From NCBI RefSeq assembly GCF_020521235.1, contig NZ_BLAY01000008.1:1-64000 (forward strand): 64,000 bases of DNA, written 5' to 3'. The notes beneath the pieces were generated by a model. The model worked only from the letters and a program-made list of their open reading frames with translations, made no database searches and was not told where the DNA came from. Shown here in pieces: positions 53,495 to 62,348 of this stretch. Every line of letters starts with the position of its first letter. The stretch's first letter is position 1. Source of the DNA: Microseira wollei NIES-4236. GTDB lineage: Bacteria > Cyanobacteriota > Cyanobacteriia > Cyanobacteriales > Aerosakkonemataceae. The position numbers and the translations under genes are program-made.

Positions 53495-54034
53495 ATGCAG
53501 CAACCGATGAGAAATGAATGGTTGTATCGTCAGCGGATAGTGCAAGTTCTGGAAGGCATTCAAGACTTAATTGTAATTTCTTTATGTATCGGCCTATTCT
53601 GCTTCATGCTGATACAGTTGCGAGGAATGTTTTACTCGCTGTTGCCTCCTTTGAACTTTAAAGAAGTCACTTCAGATATTTTATTTCTGTTAATTTTAGT
53701 CGAGTTATTTCGACTGCTGATTATTTACTTGCAGGAACAACGAGTATCGATCGGCGTAGCGGTGGAAGTGTCGATTGTATCGGCATTGCGAGAAGTGATC
53801 GTGCGGGGAATTTTAGAAGCTGAATGGACTCAAATATTAGCCACTTGCGCGTTTTTAATCGTGATGGCAATGCTGCTAGTTGTGCGAGTTTGGTTACCGC
53901 CAACTTTCAACGGCATTGACCCAGAACGTCGGATTGCCAAACGATTCAAGGAATTCGCCCCAGAGGAAGCATCTGAATATACAGAAAACCTTAGTTTAGT
54001 AGAAACAAATGGTCGATTGAGACATAAAGAATGA
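53495..54034 (+). CDS. PsiE-family membrane protein of flv4-2 cluster (Sll0218-like)
   Basis: A protein of 179 residues: TM1 IQDLIVISLCIGLFCFMLIQ, FKEVTSDILFLLILVELFRL (TM2), a conserved amphipathic segment with SIGVAVEVSIVSALREVIVR, TM3/4 (ILATCAFLIVMAMLLVVRVW) and a hydrophilic C-terminus. This fits the phosphate-starvation-inducible PsiE fold and, by position between the two flavodiiron genes, Synechocystis Sll0218, proposed to stabilise PSII. ATG 53495 has GAGG about 10 nt upstream. Confidence 0.85.
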   Translation: MQQPMRNEWLYRQRIVQVLEGIQDLIVISLCIGLFCFMLIQLRGMFYSLLPPLNFKEVTSDILFLLILVELFRLLIIYLQEQRVSIGVAVEVSIVSALREVIVRGILEAEWTQILATCAFLIVMAMLLVVRVWLPPTFNGIDPERRIAKRFKEFAPEEASEYTENLSLVETNGRLRHKE

Positions 54035-54110
54035 AATGGTAATAGGTAATAGGTAATGTTATTTGTTACCAATTACCAATTACCTATTAGCAATTAGCAA
54101 TTAGCAAACA
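54034..54110. repeat. GGTAATA/ATTAGCA heptamer repeats
   Basis: Tandem GGTAATA copies followed by inverted ACCAATT/ACCTATT and ATTAGCA copies in the 89-nt gap before flv2; they can fold into a hairpin. The ribosome site of flv2 (AGGGAAA) lies at the right edge. Confidence 0.55.
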
Positions 54111-54123
54111 GGGAAATAAATCT

Positions 54124-55845
54124 ATGCAAGCAATTAAAAAACGCGATGTGCAAGTTTTTCCGGTAGAGGCAGACACTAGGGTGATGCGATCGCGCACGTG
54201 GGATCGACTCAAGTTTGAAATCGAATACGCACTGCAACGGGGAACAACTGCGAATACCTATCTGATTGAAGGAACGCAAAACGCCTTAATCGATCCGCCA
54301 GGAGAATCGTTCACGGAAATCTTTTTGGAAGCATTGCAGAAACGCTTCGATCCGAAACAAATAGATTACGTGATTTTGGGACACGTTAACCCTAACCGGG
54401 GGGTGACGCTAAAAGCATTGCTAGAACTATCACCGGGAATTACTTTTGTTTGTTCTAATCCGGGTGCGATCGCATTGCGCGGCATCCTGCCAGACTTGGA
54501 TTTGAGAATCAACGTAGTCCGGGGTGAAGAAAGTTTAGATTTAGGTCAAGGGCATCACTTAAAATTTATTCTGACGCCCACTCCGAGATGGCCTGATTCG
54601 CTTTGTACCTACGACCCAAAAACAAAAATTATGTATACCGATAAGTTTTTTGGGGCGCATATTTGCGGCGATCAAGTATTTGATGAAGGGTCAACGATAT
54701 TTAATGAAGACCGTCGCTATTATTTTGATTGTTTGATGGCACCCCACGCGCGTCAAGTGGAAACCGCGTTAGATAAATTTAGCGAATTTGAGCCTAAATT
54801 TTATGCTACTGGTCACGGCCCTTTGGTGCGCTACGGCATGATCGATCTGACCAAAGATTATCAGAAATGGAGTCAGCAGGAAAGGGAAAGGGAAGCAACG
54901 GTGGCGTTGTTGTATGCTTCGGCGTATGGAAATACAGCGGCGTTGGGACAAGCGATCGCGCGGGGCATCACCAAAGCAGGCGTCAGTGTAGAATCAATTA
55001 ACTGCGAATTTACCGAACCAGCAGAAATTCAAGCCGCAATTGAAAAAGCCGATGGATTTATTATCGGTTCTCCCACCCTCGGCGGTCACGCACCGACCCA
55101 AATTCAAACCGCATTAGGAATTGTCTTATCCACTGCTGCTAAAACTAAATTAGCAGGCGTATTTGGTTCTTTTGGTTGGAGTGGAGAAGCAGTAGACTTA
55201 CTCGAAGGAAAGCTAAAAGACGCCGGTTACAGACTTGGTTTTGAAACCATTCGGGTTAAATTTAAACCCACCGACGCCACGCTGCAATTGTGTGAAGAAG
55301 CGGGAACAGACTTTGCCCAAACACTAAAACGCGCCAAAAAAATTCGACCCATCCGCCAAGCTGTCGGCGAGTCTCAAGCAGCACGTACCGAACAAGCGGT
55401 AGGACGAATTTTGGGTTCGCTGTGCGTTATGACGACCAAAAAAGGCGATGCTGAAAGTGCAATGTTAGCTTCTTGGGTATCGCAAGCTACGTTTAATCCC
55501 CCCGGTTTAACCGTCGCCGTCGCCAAAGATCGAGCAATTGAATCGATGACCCACGTTGGGGATAAATTGGTTTTAAATATCTTGGCAGAAGGGCGGCAAA
55601 TCCGGAAGCATTTCATGAAATCTTTTGCCCCTGGCGAAAACCGTTTTGCCGATGTGGAAACGACTGAAGCTAACAACGGTTGTGCCATTCTTTCCGGTGC
55701 GCTTGCTTATCTCGAATGTACCGTACAAAACCGGATGGAATGCGGCGACCACTGGGTAATTTACGCCGTTGCAGAAGATGGTAAAGTGCTGCAATCTGAT
55801 GGTGTGACTGCGGTGCATCATCGCAAGTCGGGAAGCTATTATTAG
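54124..55845 (+). CDS. flv2: flavodiiron protein Flv2 type (non-canonical metal site)
   Basis: A protein of 573 residues with the same three-domain plan as the upstream protein. The metal-site motif reads ILGHVNPNRGVTL (canonical HxExDH reduced to HxNxN) and the Asp motif YTDKFFGAHI is altered, while TGHGPLVRYG is kept; this pattern is typical of the Flv1/Flv2 half of heterodimers. The flavodoxin domain (VALLYASAYGNTAALGQAIA) and the reductase domain (ILGSLCVMTTKKGDAESAML) look intact. It probably pairs with the canonical partner at 51197. Confidence 0.88.
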   Translation: MQAIKKRDVQVFPVEADTRVMRSRTWDRLKFEIEYALQRGTTANTYLIEGTQNALIDPPGESFTEIFLEALQKRFDPKQIDYVILGHVNPNRGVTLKALLELSPGITFVCSNPGAIALRGILPDLDLRINVVRGEESLDLGQGHHLKFILTPTPRWPDSLCTYDPKTKIMYTDKFFGAHICGDQVFDEGSTIFNEDRRYYFDCLMAPHARQVETALDKFSEFEPKFYATGHGPLVRYGMIDLTKDYQKWSQQEREREATVALLYASAYGNTAALGQAIARGITKAGVSVESINCEFTEPAEIQAAIEKADGFIIGSPTLGGHAPTQIQTALGIVLSTAAKTKLAGVFGSFGWSGEAVDLLEGKLKDAGYRLGFETIRVKFKPTDATLQLCEEAGTDFAQTLKRAKKIRPIRQAVGESQAARTEQAVGRILGSLCVMTTKKGDAESAMLASWVSQATFNPPGLTVAVAKDRAIESMTHVGDKLVLNILAEGRQIRKHFMKSFAPGENRFADVETTEANNGCAILSGALAYLECTVQNRMECGDHWVIYAVAEDGKVLQSDGVTAVHHRKSGSYY

Positions 55846-55969
55846 GGAATTTTAGATGGCAGATTGCAGATTTTAGATTTAATTTACAGTCTGTCTATAA
55901 ATAGCCCATAAATAAATTTCTGGCTTAAAGCTAAAGTCAGTTAAAACTGACTGAAATGCTCATAATGTT

Positions 55970-56025
55970 TGTAGTAAGGACTTTAGTTCTCATTGCTGGG
56001 TATAAGGACTGAAGTCCTTACTACG
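55970..56025. repeat. GTAGTAAGGACT inverted repeat
   Basis: GTAGTAAGGACTTTAGTT (55972-55989) pairs imperfectly with GGACTGAAGTCCTTACTAC (56008-56026) around a loop of about 18 nt. It lies between the convergent flv2 and STAND NTPase genes and could also serve as a terminator. Confidence 0.6.
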
Positions 56026-56069
56026 AACTGCCAGAAACAATCTGACAGGGCAACAACTATCGCCCAAAA

Positions 56070-57692
56070 TTAGCGCTTTCCATCAGTATTGAGTTGATCC
56101 AACAAATTGGTAACATTATCAGCTATGTAACCAGGAGTTAGGGTATATTTTGTTTGCCACTCTGAGAGAATTTGATTGAGTCGATTTTCGAGATTGGTTT
56201 TGCCTCTAAGGCTATAGATTAATCTATCCTTAATTGGCTTAAGAATGATGCTAAGCTGAGTATCCATCACATGGTCTTTAGCCCGATCTTTGAGCAGTGA
56301 GTGGCTGTTTAATAGACTAATTCTTATAGTTTCTATCTCTTCACACATCCTAGCTATTAATAAATTGGCTGTATAGTCCATAACCATAGGTTGGAGCGTG
56401 AAGAGTCCGTTAGTTTTCTCAACCAGCGATTTTATGATTAGACACTTCAAAACCTCTGGTAATTGTTGCTTTAAATGTGGAGACATAATATCATTTTTTA
56501 AGCTCGAAAAATCAATCGCTTCACGGTTTATTGCCAGCCAGTAGAGCGCTTCTAGTTCTAAGTCAGTCAGTCGATTGAATTGCCGTTCTAAAAGTTGGCT
56601 AATATCGGCAAAAGGCAATAAACCCGCTTTTAAATGTTTGAAAAAATCAGAAATCCTAGAGCCAAAAACATCTCGAATGCATGAAGCTACCATATTTAAG
56701 GCTAGGGGATTACCGGCATAGTGTTGAATTAAAACTTTCCATTCCTTTGATGTCCCCACGAAGATACCCTTGGCTTGAAAAATTTCCCGTGCTTCTTCTT
56801 CGTGCAAACCTTTTAGTGCTAATGACCGAACGGGTAGTGTTTTTCCTTCAAGCGTTGCCAATTCTTGAGGCTTTTCGCAACTGGTGAGTATCAAGCAACT
56901 GCGATGGGATGTTTGTCCTACCCGTTTGATTAATTCGCCATATTCTTCATAGCCAGGGCGATACTGAAAAGCAACCGTGCCTGCTTGTAGAATTGATTCG
57001 GCGTTATCGAGGACGATCAGGCAACGTGAAGAACGCAGGTATTCAATCAGTCGCGTAATTCTAATGCTTGTGCTTTCAGGTAGATTCGCTGGTGTTTCCT
57101 GCTGGTGCGATAGGAATTCGCTCAGGGTGGCGAGAATGTCGTTGACGGGTGGGGCATTTTGCAGACTTCGCCAGATAACATAATCAAATTCATGCTGAAC
57201 TTGTTGGGCGAACTTCACAGATAGAGTGGTTTTGCCTATTCCTCCCATACCCAACAGTCCTATTAGTCGGCAGTTGTCTTGCACTACCCATTGTTTTAGG
57301 GTAGCCAGTTCCTCAGTACGTCCGTAGAAAATGGAGACATCGGTTGCTTCTCCCCAGTCGTTCGAGCGCAAGTTCCCCTTTAGGGGAACTTGCGCTCGAA
57401 CGGTAAAAATTTTATCAACCTCAACAACGTCTTCCCAGTTGAGTCCCAAAACCTGGCAGAAAGCTTTGAAATTGGTAGGTTTGACGGGTTTACCAGCTAA
57501 AAACCGCTTCCAAGTGCTAATTCCGACGGTTCCTCGCACCATGCCTTTCCCGTTTTTCACCAAAGGGAGAAACGAACTTGCTTGTTCCAGCCATTGCTCG
57601 TGATCTACCGTCCATCCATTTTCCTGTGTAATTCGCTGTCTGGCTTGTCTAATCCTTGCCAGTCCCTGTGTAGATGCGTTTAAACTTTTCAT
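56070..57692 (-). CDS. NB-ARC (STAND) NTPase without sensor repeats
   Basis: A protein of 540 residues. The N-terminal helical region (1-100) contains TWKRFLAGKPVKPTNFKAFC, an HTH-like effector-associated domain. The NB-ARC NTPase spans about 125-400: P-loop LIGLLGMGGIGKTTLSVKFA, Walker B SRCLIVLDNAESI, sensor LILTSCEKPQEL and GNPLALNMVAS. A winged-helix-like segment follows. Related cyanobacterial STAND proteins continue into WD40 or pentapeptide sensor repeats; this one stops at LLDQLNTDGKR. A 44-nt perfect palindrome lies in frame at 57359-57402. ATG 57692 is preferred over TTG 57704. A role in defence or stress signalling is only inferred from the class. Confidence 0.85.
   Translation of the reverse strand: MKSLNASTQGLARIRQARQRITQENGWTVDHEQWLEQASSFLPLVKNGKGMVRGTVGISTWKRFLAGKPVKPTNFKAFCQVLGLNWEDVVEVDKIFTVRAQVPLKGNLRSNDWGEATDVSIFYGRTEELATLKQWVVQDNCRLIGLLGMGGIGKTTLSVKFAQQVQHEFDYVIWRSLQNAPPVNDILATLSEFLSHQQETPANLPESTSIRITRLIEYLRSSRCLIVLDNAESILQAGTVAFQYRPGYEEYGELIKRVGQTSHRSCLILTSCEKPQELATLEGKTLPVRSLALKGLHEEEAREIFQAKGIFVGTSKEWKVLIQHYAGNPLALNMVASCIRDVFGSRISDFFKHLKAGLLPFADISQLLERQFNRLTDLELEALYWLAINREAIDFSSLKNDIMSPHLKQQLPEVLKCLIIKSLVEKTNGLFTLQPMVMDYTANLLIARMCEEIETIRISLLNSHSLLKDRAKDHVMDTQLSIILKPIKDRLIYSLRGKTNLENRLNQILSEWQTKYTLTPGYIADNVTNLLDQLNTDGKR
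57359..57402. repeat. perfect 21-bp palindrome inside the STAND NTPase gene
   Basis: CGTTCGAGCGCAAGTTCCCC plus T pairs with AGGGGAACTTGCGCTCGAACG; 21 bp with a 2-nt centre. Translated on the minus strand it contributes about 14 residues (around VRAQVPLKGNLRSND) in the linker before the NB-ARC domain, without breaking the frame. Confidence 0.85.
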
Positions 57693-57718
57693 TATATATA
57701 TCAATAAGACAAAGTGTC
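57687..57718 (-). promoter_or_regulatory. consensus-like promoter overlapping STAND NTPase start
   Basis: On the minus strand TTGACA, an 18-nt spacer and TATAAT precede G; the last two bases of TATAAT are the first two of the ATG at 57692. Transcription from it would begin inside the first codons, so either a later start codon is used or the match is fortuitous. Confidence 0.35.
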
Positions 57719-57963
57719 AATATGTATTTTGGATGATTCCTGGCTCATTTTACTACAACTAAATGAGATGATTTTGGACTTGCGATACTTTAGCTGGGGA
57801 TTGTAATAGTAAAGACAGATTTGCAGGGAGTTGCAACGAGCAGATCAGCCCATCGATCCAAAGCTAATAATGAGGTTAAGGATAAGGATCAACAAGCTGG
57901 TTTTAGAAGGCTATTTTTGGGGAAATCAAAAATACAAATTAACAAATATCTAGAGAGGAATTT

Positions 57964-60900
57964 ATGGAAAGTCTAAATTTTCTTGATTCTCAAACAAAAT
58001 CCCTGTTTCCAGAAACATTGGATCAGCTTGTCTTGAGCGATCCTATGAGTCCTCGAAATTTCTCAGCAAGCTTGGGCATCCCCATCGTCAACGCTGAGCT
58101 TAAGGTAATTGAGGTAGCACCCATCGCTACTTATCTAGGTGGAGAGAGTTTAATTTTTCCACACCAAAGCTTTCTTGGGAGCCAGAACACTCAACTAGCA
58201 ACTGCCGGGACTGACCCTTTGATTGGCAATGCTGGCGTCAATACCGAAGTAATTTTATCAGAAGCGATCGCAACTGCTACATCTCAACTTGCCAATTTTG
58301 TCAACCAACCAGAAAGCCTTGATGGAATGCATTTAGCTTTTGGAGATAATTGGCAAGCTGAGCAGGCGATCGCCTTAGTTCAAAGCTTGGCAACTGGCGC
58401 AGCCTTACCGAAAATTGAAATTATCCCTATAGCAGAATTAAGGGCAAATGGAGCATTTGCTAAAGAAACGAATACCATCTATCTCGCTGCGGAATTTCTC
58501 AGTGAAAATGCTGCCAATATGGACGCAATAACCGGCGTAGTGCTGGAAGAGACAGGACATTTTCTCGACTCTCAACTCAATCGGGTAGATTCTCTAGGCG
58601 ATGAAGGAGCAATTTTTGCTGCCCTAGTTCAGGGTAAACAAATCGCTCCTGGAGAACTTTTAGCTTTAAAAGCAGAAGATGACAGCGGCACTTTAACCTT
58701 AAACGGTCAAACTATCCAGGTAGAACACTCGTCAACTGAACCCGGAGTCTTCACCGTAGGCGACACGGGTGAGGTAACCATCGATTTTTTGACGGATTCC
58801 GGCAGTTATACCGGAGAAGTCGGCATTTTCAGCCTGAAAGGGATGGAGGGGTTGGCACGGGAGTCTGTTGCCTTTATCCAAGAAGCAGCGCGTCGTGTTT
58901 TGAGTAATTCTAACTCGGGTTATGTCGTAATTTCCGATGGATCTGAGGGAGGTCGATTCACTGGTGAACTGGGAGAAAGCAATAGAAATGAAGGTGAATA
59001 TCGCCAGGTGAAGACCTTTGCCATGAATCCCGACGAAGAGTTTGCGATTATGCTGGTGCCGAATGGCACCTTTGGGGAGATATTGAATAACCCAGCCATT
59101 GAAGGGGATAAGCGTCCTCTGTTCTCCATCGCCGCTGCTAACCCTGGTAATGCCGTCCAGATGGGGCAACTCGTGGGGAAGTCTGTAGATGGCGGTACCT
59201 TTGCGTTCGAGGATATAGCGCTCGATGGAAAAACAGACCAAGATTACAACGACCTGATCTTTGAACTCAAGGGTGCAACTGGGTTTGCAAAACAGCTGAA
59301 TGAGTTGATTGCAGCGGATAAACAGTGGGAGAACACAGAATTAGGTCAGAAGTTGAGAAATTTTGCCGCCGAGGAGTTGAGTACAGCTACAGACTTGGGT
59401 ACTGTGACCAGCAGTCAAAATTTGACTGGCTTCGTGGGAAATGATGACCCGACGGATGTCTACCGCTTTACCCTCGGCAGTGCCAGCAATGTCAACTTTA
59501 CCTTAAGTGGGCTGAGTGCTGATGCTGACTTGGTACTGATTCAGGATGTCGATGACGATGGCGTGTTAGGTGAAGACCTTCACATCCAGGAAGCCGAAAT
59601 CATTGGACTGTCTGAATTAGAAGGTACGGCTTCCGAGACAATTGATACGCTTTTGCAAGCGGGTACTTACTTTATCCAGGTGGAGCAGTATGAGGGCGAT
59701 ACGAACTATAACCTCGGCCTGAATATAACACCGTTCGCGCCACCAACAGACACGGCTCCCAATACCATCCCCACTGCCCGCAACTTGGGTCTGATTGGTG
59801 GGACTGTACCCGCTATCAGCGAGTATGTGGGGAGTGCTGATACGATTGACTATTTCAAATTCACCCTTAATACCCAAAGCGATCTAGAGTTGGAACTGAG
59901 CGACCTAACTGGAGATGCCGATGTCCGGCTGATTCGCGATGCCAATAACAATGGTGTGGTGGAGGATGAAGAGGAGATAGATTTCTCCGATGCCATAGGG
60001 GATGATGATGAGTACATTTTTGCCCCGGATTTAGCTGCTGGCGACTACTTTATTGAAGTTGAGCAGTTCGATGGTGAGGTAACCTACGACTTACTTCTGA
60101 ATGCAACAGCTTCAACTACTCCCCCAGATCAAGATGATGATAGTCTGAGTACAGCCACGAACTTGCGTATTGTCAACGGGACTGTATCCACGATTACTGA
60201 CTGGCTGGGTGCCCGTGACCAGCAAGACTTCACAAAGTTCACACTTCCCGAAAATGCCAAGGTCACTTTATCCTTGAGCGGACTGAGTGCTGATGCTGAT
60301 GTCTACTTAATTCAGGATGCTAACAACGATGGCAAGATAGATGGTCAGGATATAATTGCTGCTTCTGCTCTTAAGGCAGGCGAGGAGAAAATAATAGTCG
60401 ATTTGGCTGCGGGTAACTACTTTATCAAGGTATTTCGTGCTTCTGGGGAAACGCGCTACACCCTAAGCCTGTCATATCAACCAATCCCACAACCCCCAAC
60501 GCCAATAACGCCGCCAGTTGGTCCGAGTCTGCCAAAGGTGTCACCGGGAGATCCTCGACTTTTGGCTCCTTCTACTAATTACAACGCGAGCGGAACTGTT
60601 AGTGAGACCCAGCTAAGTAGCTTCTACATATATCAAGCGACTGAGCCTGGCATTTTCACAGCCAACCTGTCGGGTTTGACTGGCGATGCTGATATACGAC
60701 TGATCCGGGATTACAACAATAATGGTTTGCTCGATCCGGTTGTAGACCGCAACGGCAACGTATACCTTGATAAAGATGAGGTTGAGATAGTTGCTTGGCA
60801 ACCGAATCGGAACAATAACAACGAGTCAATTCGTGCTTTCCTAGAGCCGGGAGTGTATTTCCTCGAAGTGAACTCGCCCTTTAAAGCAACAACTAGCTTC

Positions 60901-61689
60901 AATGTCGCTAGTACCTTCACACCTGCTGCTACAGATACTCTGGCGTTTAAAATAAACCTCAATTTCACCGACGCAGCGCGGACTGCCCTTAGCATTCCGC
61001 ACCCAAATGGGCAAACTCTCCTGGAGACTGTGCAAGCAGCCGCCGATTATTGGTCGCGAGTGATTTCCTACAGCAGTTTCCAGAGACCACACACTATCAA
61101 CGTTGAGGTCAATGCTAAGAATGAGGGTGCTAGTACACTGGCTTATGCTGGACCAAGCGTAAGCTCTTCAGATCCAAAAGATTTGAACAATCGCTCTATG
61201 TCTTTTAGGGGTAGTGCTACAATCAACACCTTCCCAAACATACTTCAGCAATATCAAAATGATGTGCGGTACTTATATGAAACCATGATTCATGAGTTCG
61301 GTCATGTTCTCGGCTTTACGGGTAGGAGTCCCAAACAGCTTAAGGAAAAAGGAGTTTTCCCAGTCTCATGGAACGACCGAAGCTTAGTTGACGTTTCTGA
61401 CCCCAACAATCCACTCTACAAAGCCAATACCTTTGCTGGCATTGCTTATGGAGAACTACTAGGCACCAACGTACCAACTGCTCTCCCGGTTACACGGGGT
61501 CAAGGCCAAGGTTCTGATTACGCTCACTGGTGGAGAAAGATCTTCAACGAAGAGGCACAGGTTGAGTCAGGCGAAGCAGGCAACCCAGAACGATTTTCCA
61601 CAATCTCGATCGCCTCTGCGAGAGATCTCGGTTATAACGTCAACTACGGTGCTGCTGAACCATACACTCCACCAAAACAGCAAGCATAA
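57964..61689 (+). CDS. large secreted M8-like metalloprotease with DUF4114 and PPC domains
   Basis: A protein of 1241 residues. The N-terminal region (about 115-260) carries VVLEETGHFLDSQLN, an EExGH form of a zinc motif often seen in cyanobacterial exoproteins. A DUF4114-like domain (about 330-455) includes DEEFAIMLVPNGTF and DQDYNDLIFELKG. Four pre-peptidase C-terminal (PPC) beta-domains (about 475-975) have repeated LSGLSADADVYLIQDANNDG-type Ca-binding turns. The C-terminal protease domain has HEFGHVLGF (H1110, E1111, H1114) and a later H1188 in YAHWWRK, like leishmanolysin (M8), whose third ligand is distant. There is no signal peptide, so type I secretion is likely. GAGAGGAA precedes ATG 57964. 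Confidence 0.82.
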   Translation: MESLNFLDSQTKSLFPETLDQLVLSDPMSPRNFSASLGIPIVNAELKVIEVAPIATYLGGESLIFPHQSFLGSQNTQLATAGTDPLIGNAGVNTEVILSEAIATATSQLANFVNQPESLDGMHLAFGDNWQAEQAIALVQSLATGAALPKIEIIPIAELRANGAFAKETNTIYLAAEFLSENAANMDAITGVVLEETGHFLDSQLNRVDSLGDEGAIFAALVQGKQIAPGELLALKAEDDSGTLTLNGQTIQVEHSSTEPGVFTVGDTGEVTIDFLTDSGSYTGEVGIFSLKGMEGLARESVAFIQEAARRVLSNSNSGYVVISDGSEGGRFTGELGESNRNEGEYRQVKTFAMNPDEEFAIMLVPNGTFGEILNNPAIEGDKRPLFSIAAANPGNAVQMGQLVGKSVDGGTFAFEDIALDGKTDQDYNDLIFELKGATGFAKQLNELIAADKQWENTELGQKLRNFAAEELSTATDLGTVTSSQNLTGFVGNDDPTDVYRFTLGSASNVNFTLSGLSADADLVLIQDVDDDGVLGEDLHIQEAEIIGLSELEGTASETIDTLLQAGTYFIQVEQYEGDTNYNLGLNITPFAPPTDTAPNTIPTARNLGLIGGTVPAISEYVGSADTIDYFKFTLNTQSDLELELSDLTGDADVRLIRDANNNGVVEDEEEIDFSDAIGDDDEYIFAPDLAAGDYFIEVEQFDGEVTYDLLLNATASTTPPDQDDDSLSTATNLRIVNGTVSTITDWLGARDQQDFTKFTLPENAKVTLSLSGLSADADVYLIQDANNDGKIDGQDIIAASALKAGEEKIIVDLAAGNYFIKVFRASGETRYTLSLSYQPIPQPPTPITPPVGPSLPKVSPGDPRLLAPSTNYNASGTVSETQLSSFYIYQATEPGIFTANLSGLTGDADIRLIRDYNNNGLLDPVVDRNGNVYLDKDEVEIVAWQPNRNNNNESIRAFLEPGVYFLEVNSPFKATTSFNVASTFTPAATDTLAFKINLNFTDAARTALSIPHPNGQTLLETVQAAADYWSRVISYSSFQRPHTINVEVNAKNEGASTLAYAGPSVSSSDPKDLNNRSMSFRGSATINTFPNILQQYQNDVRYLYETMIHEFGHVLGFTGRSPKQLKEKGVFPVSWNDRSLVDVSDPNNPLYKANTFAGIAYGELLGTNVPTALPVTRGQGQGSDYAHWWRKIFNEEAQVESGEAGNPERFSTISIASARDLGYNVNYGAAEPYTPPKQQA

Positions 61690-62093
61690 ATGTCTTTGGA
61701 GGTACGCAAAGTTGCTTGATTGATCGGGCATTTGTGGTTGAGACTTCGCATCTCTATCAGGACTTACGCAAAAAAACCCGGTTTCTACGAAAAATCGTGG
61801 GTTTGGAGGAGCGAGATTGACGCAGAAACCGGGTTTTTGGTTCTGCGTGCGTAAGTCCTGTCTATCACAGCAGGTGCGATCGCGTCTGTAATTCCAGCCA
61901 AATCTCGTAAGTGCAAAGTCTTGTGCCTACTCAAACAGCGATCGCTCTCCATTATCTGATGTGCGCGATCGCTTCAGCAATCTCAGCAACATCTGTCACA
62001 CCAGTGGGGACGCTTAATGTCAGAGCGATCGCAACAGTAAGGGCGTTAGCTCTGGTTAATTTATGATTAAAGAGAGTCGAAAGATGATTAGCC
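61690..62093. other. gene-free spacer before the VapBC-like pair
   Basis: It contains the 103-nt TIR element (61758-61860), and then HIP1-rich sequence (GCGATCGC-like sites at about 61877, 61940, 61967 and 62020). A minus-strand frame at 61952-62173 overlaps the antitoxin gene and is not convincing. Confidence 0.5.
61758..61860. repeat. 103-nt TIR element containing AAACCCGGTTT palindromes
   Basis: CAGGACTTACGCA (61758-61770) and TGCGTAAGTCCTG (61848-61860) are perfect 13-bp terminal inverted repeats. Inside are AAACCCGGTTTCT and its inverse AGAAACCGGGTTT, giving a nested double hairpin. It has the form of a small non-autonomous element. Confidence 0.75.
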
Positions 62094-62348
62094 ATGAGCA
62101 TTAAACTTGACCTCAAACCAGAAACCGAAGCCCTTCTGATCGCGCAAGCCACAATGCAGGGAGTCTCTGTCAATCGTTATCTAGAATCCTTAATTGAAAG
62201 CCATTTGGCGACCCAAGCAGAACCCGAATGGAAAGCGATCCTCGATCAATTGGGTAGAAGTCCTTCTCTGGCGAAAGCGCCGCCATTATCAGATGAAGCA
62301 ATCAGTCGCGAAAGCATCTACCAAGAACGGGAAGATAGACAGCTATGA
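62094..62348 (+). CDS. VapB-like antitoxin
   Basis: A protein of 84 residues: the N-terminal RHH-like part SIKLDLKPETEALLIAQAT, GVSVNRYLESLIESHL, then an unstructured acidic tail (AKAPPLSDEAISRESIYQER) of the type that wraps the toxin. It overlaps the PIN toxin gene by 4 nt (ATGA), the typical arrangement of a toxin-antitoxin operon. Confidence 0.82.
   Translation: MSIKLDLKPETEALLIAQATMQGVSVNRYLESLIESHLATQAEPEWKAILDQLGRSPSLAKAPPLSDEAISRESIYQEREDRQL

Noticed and set aside
61952-62173. Minus-strand 73-aa ORF
   Set aside because: Overlaps the start of the well-supported antitoxin gene; could be a gene remnant, but no family is visible.
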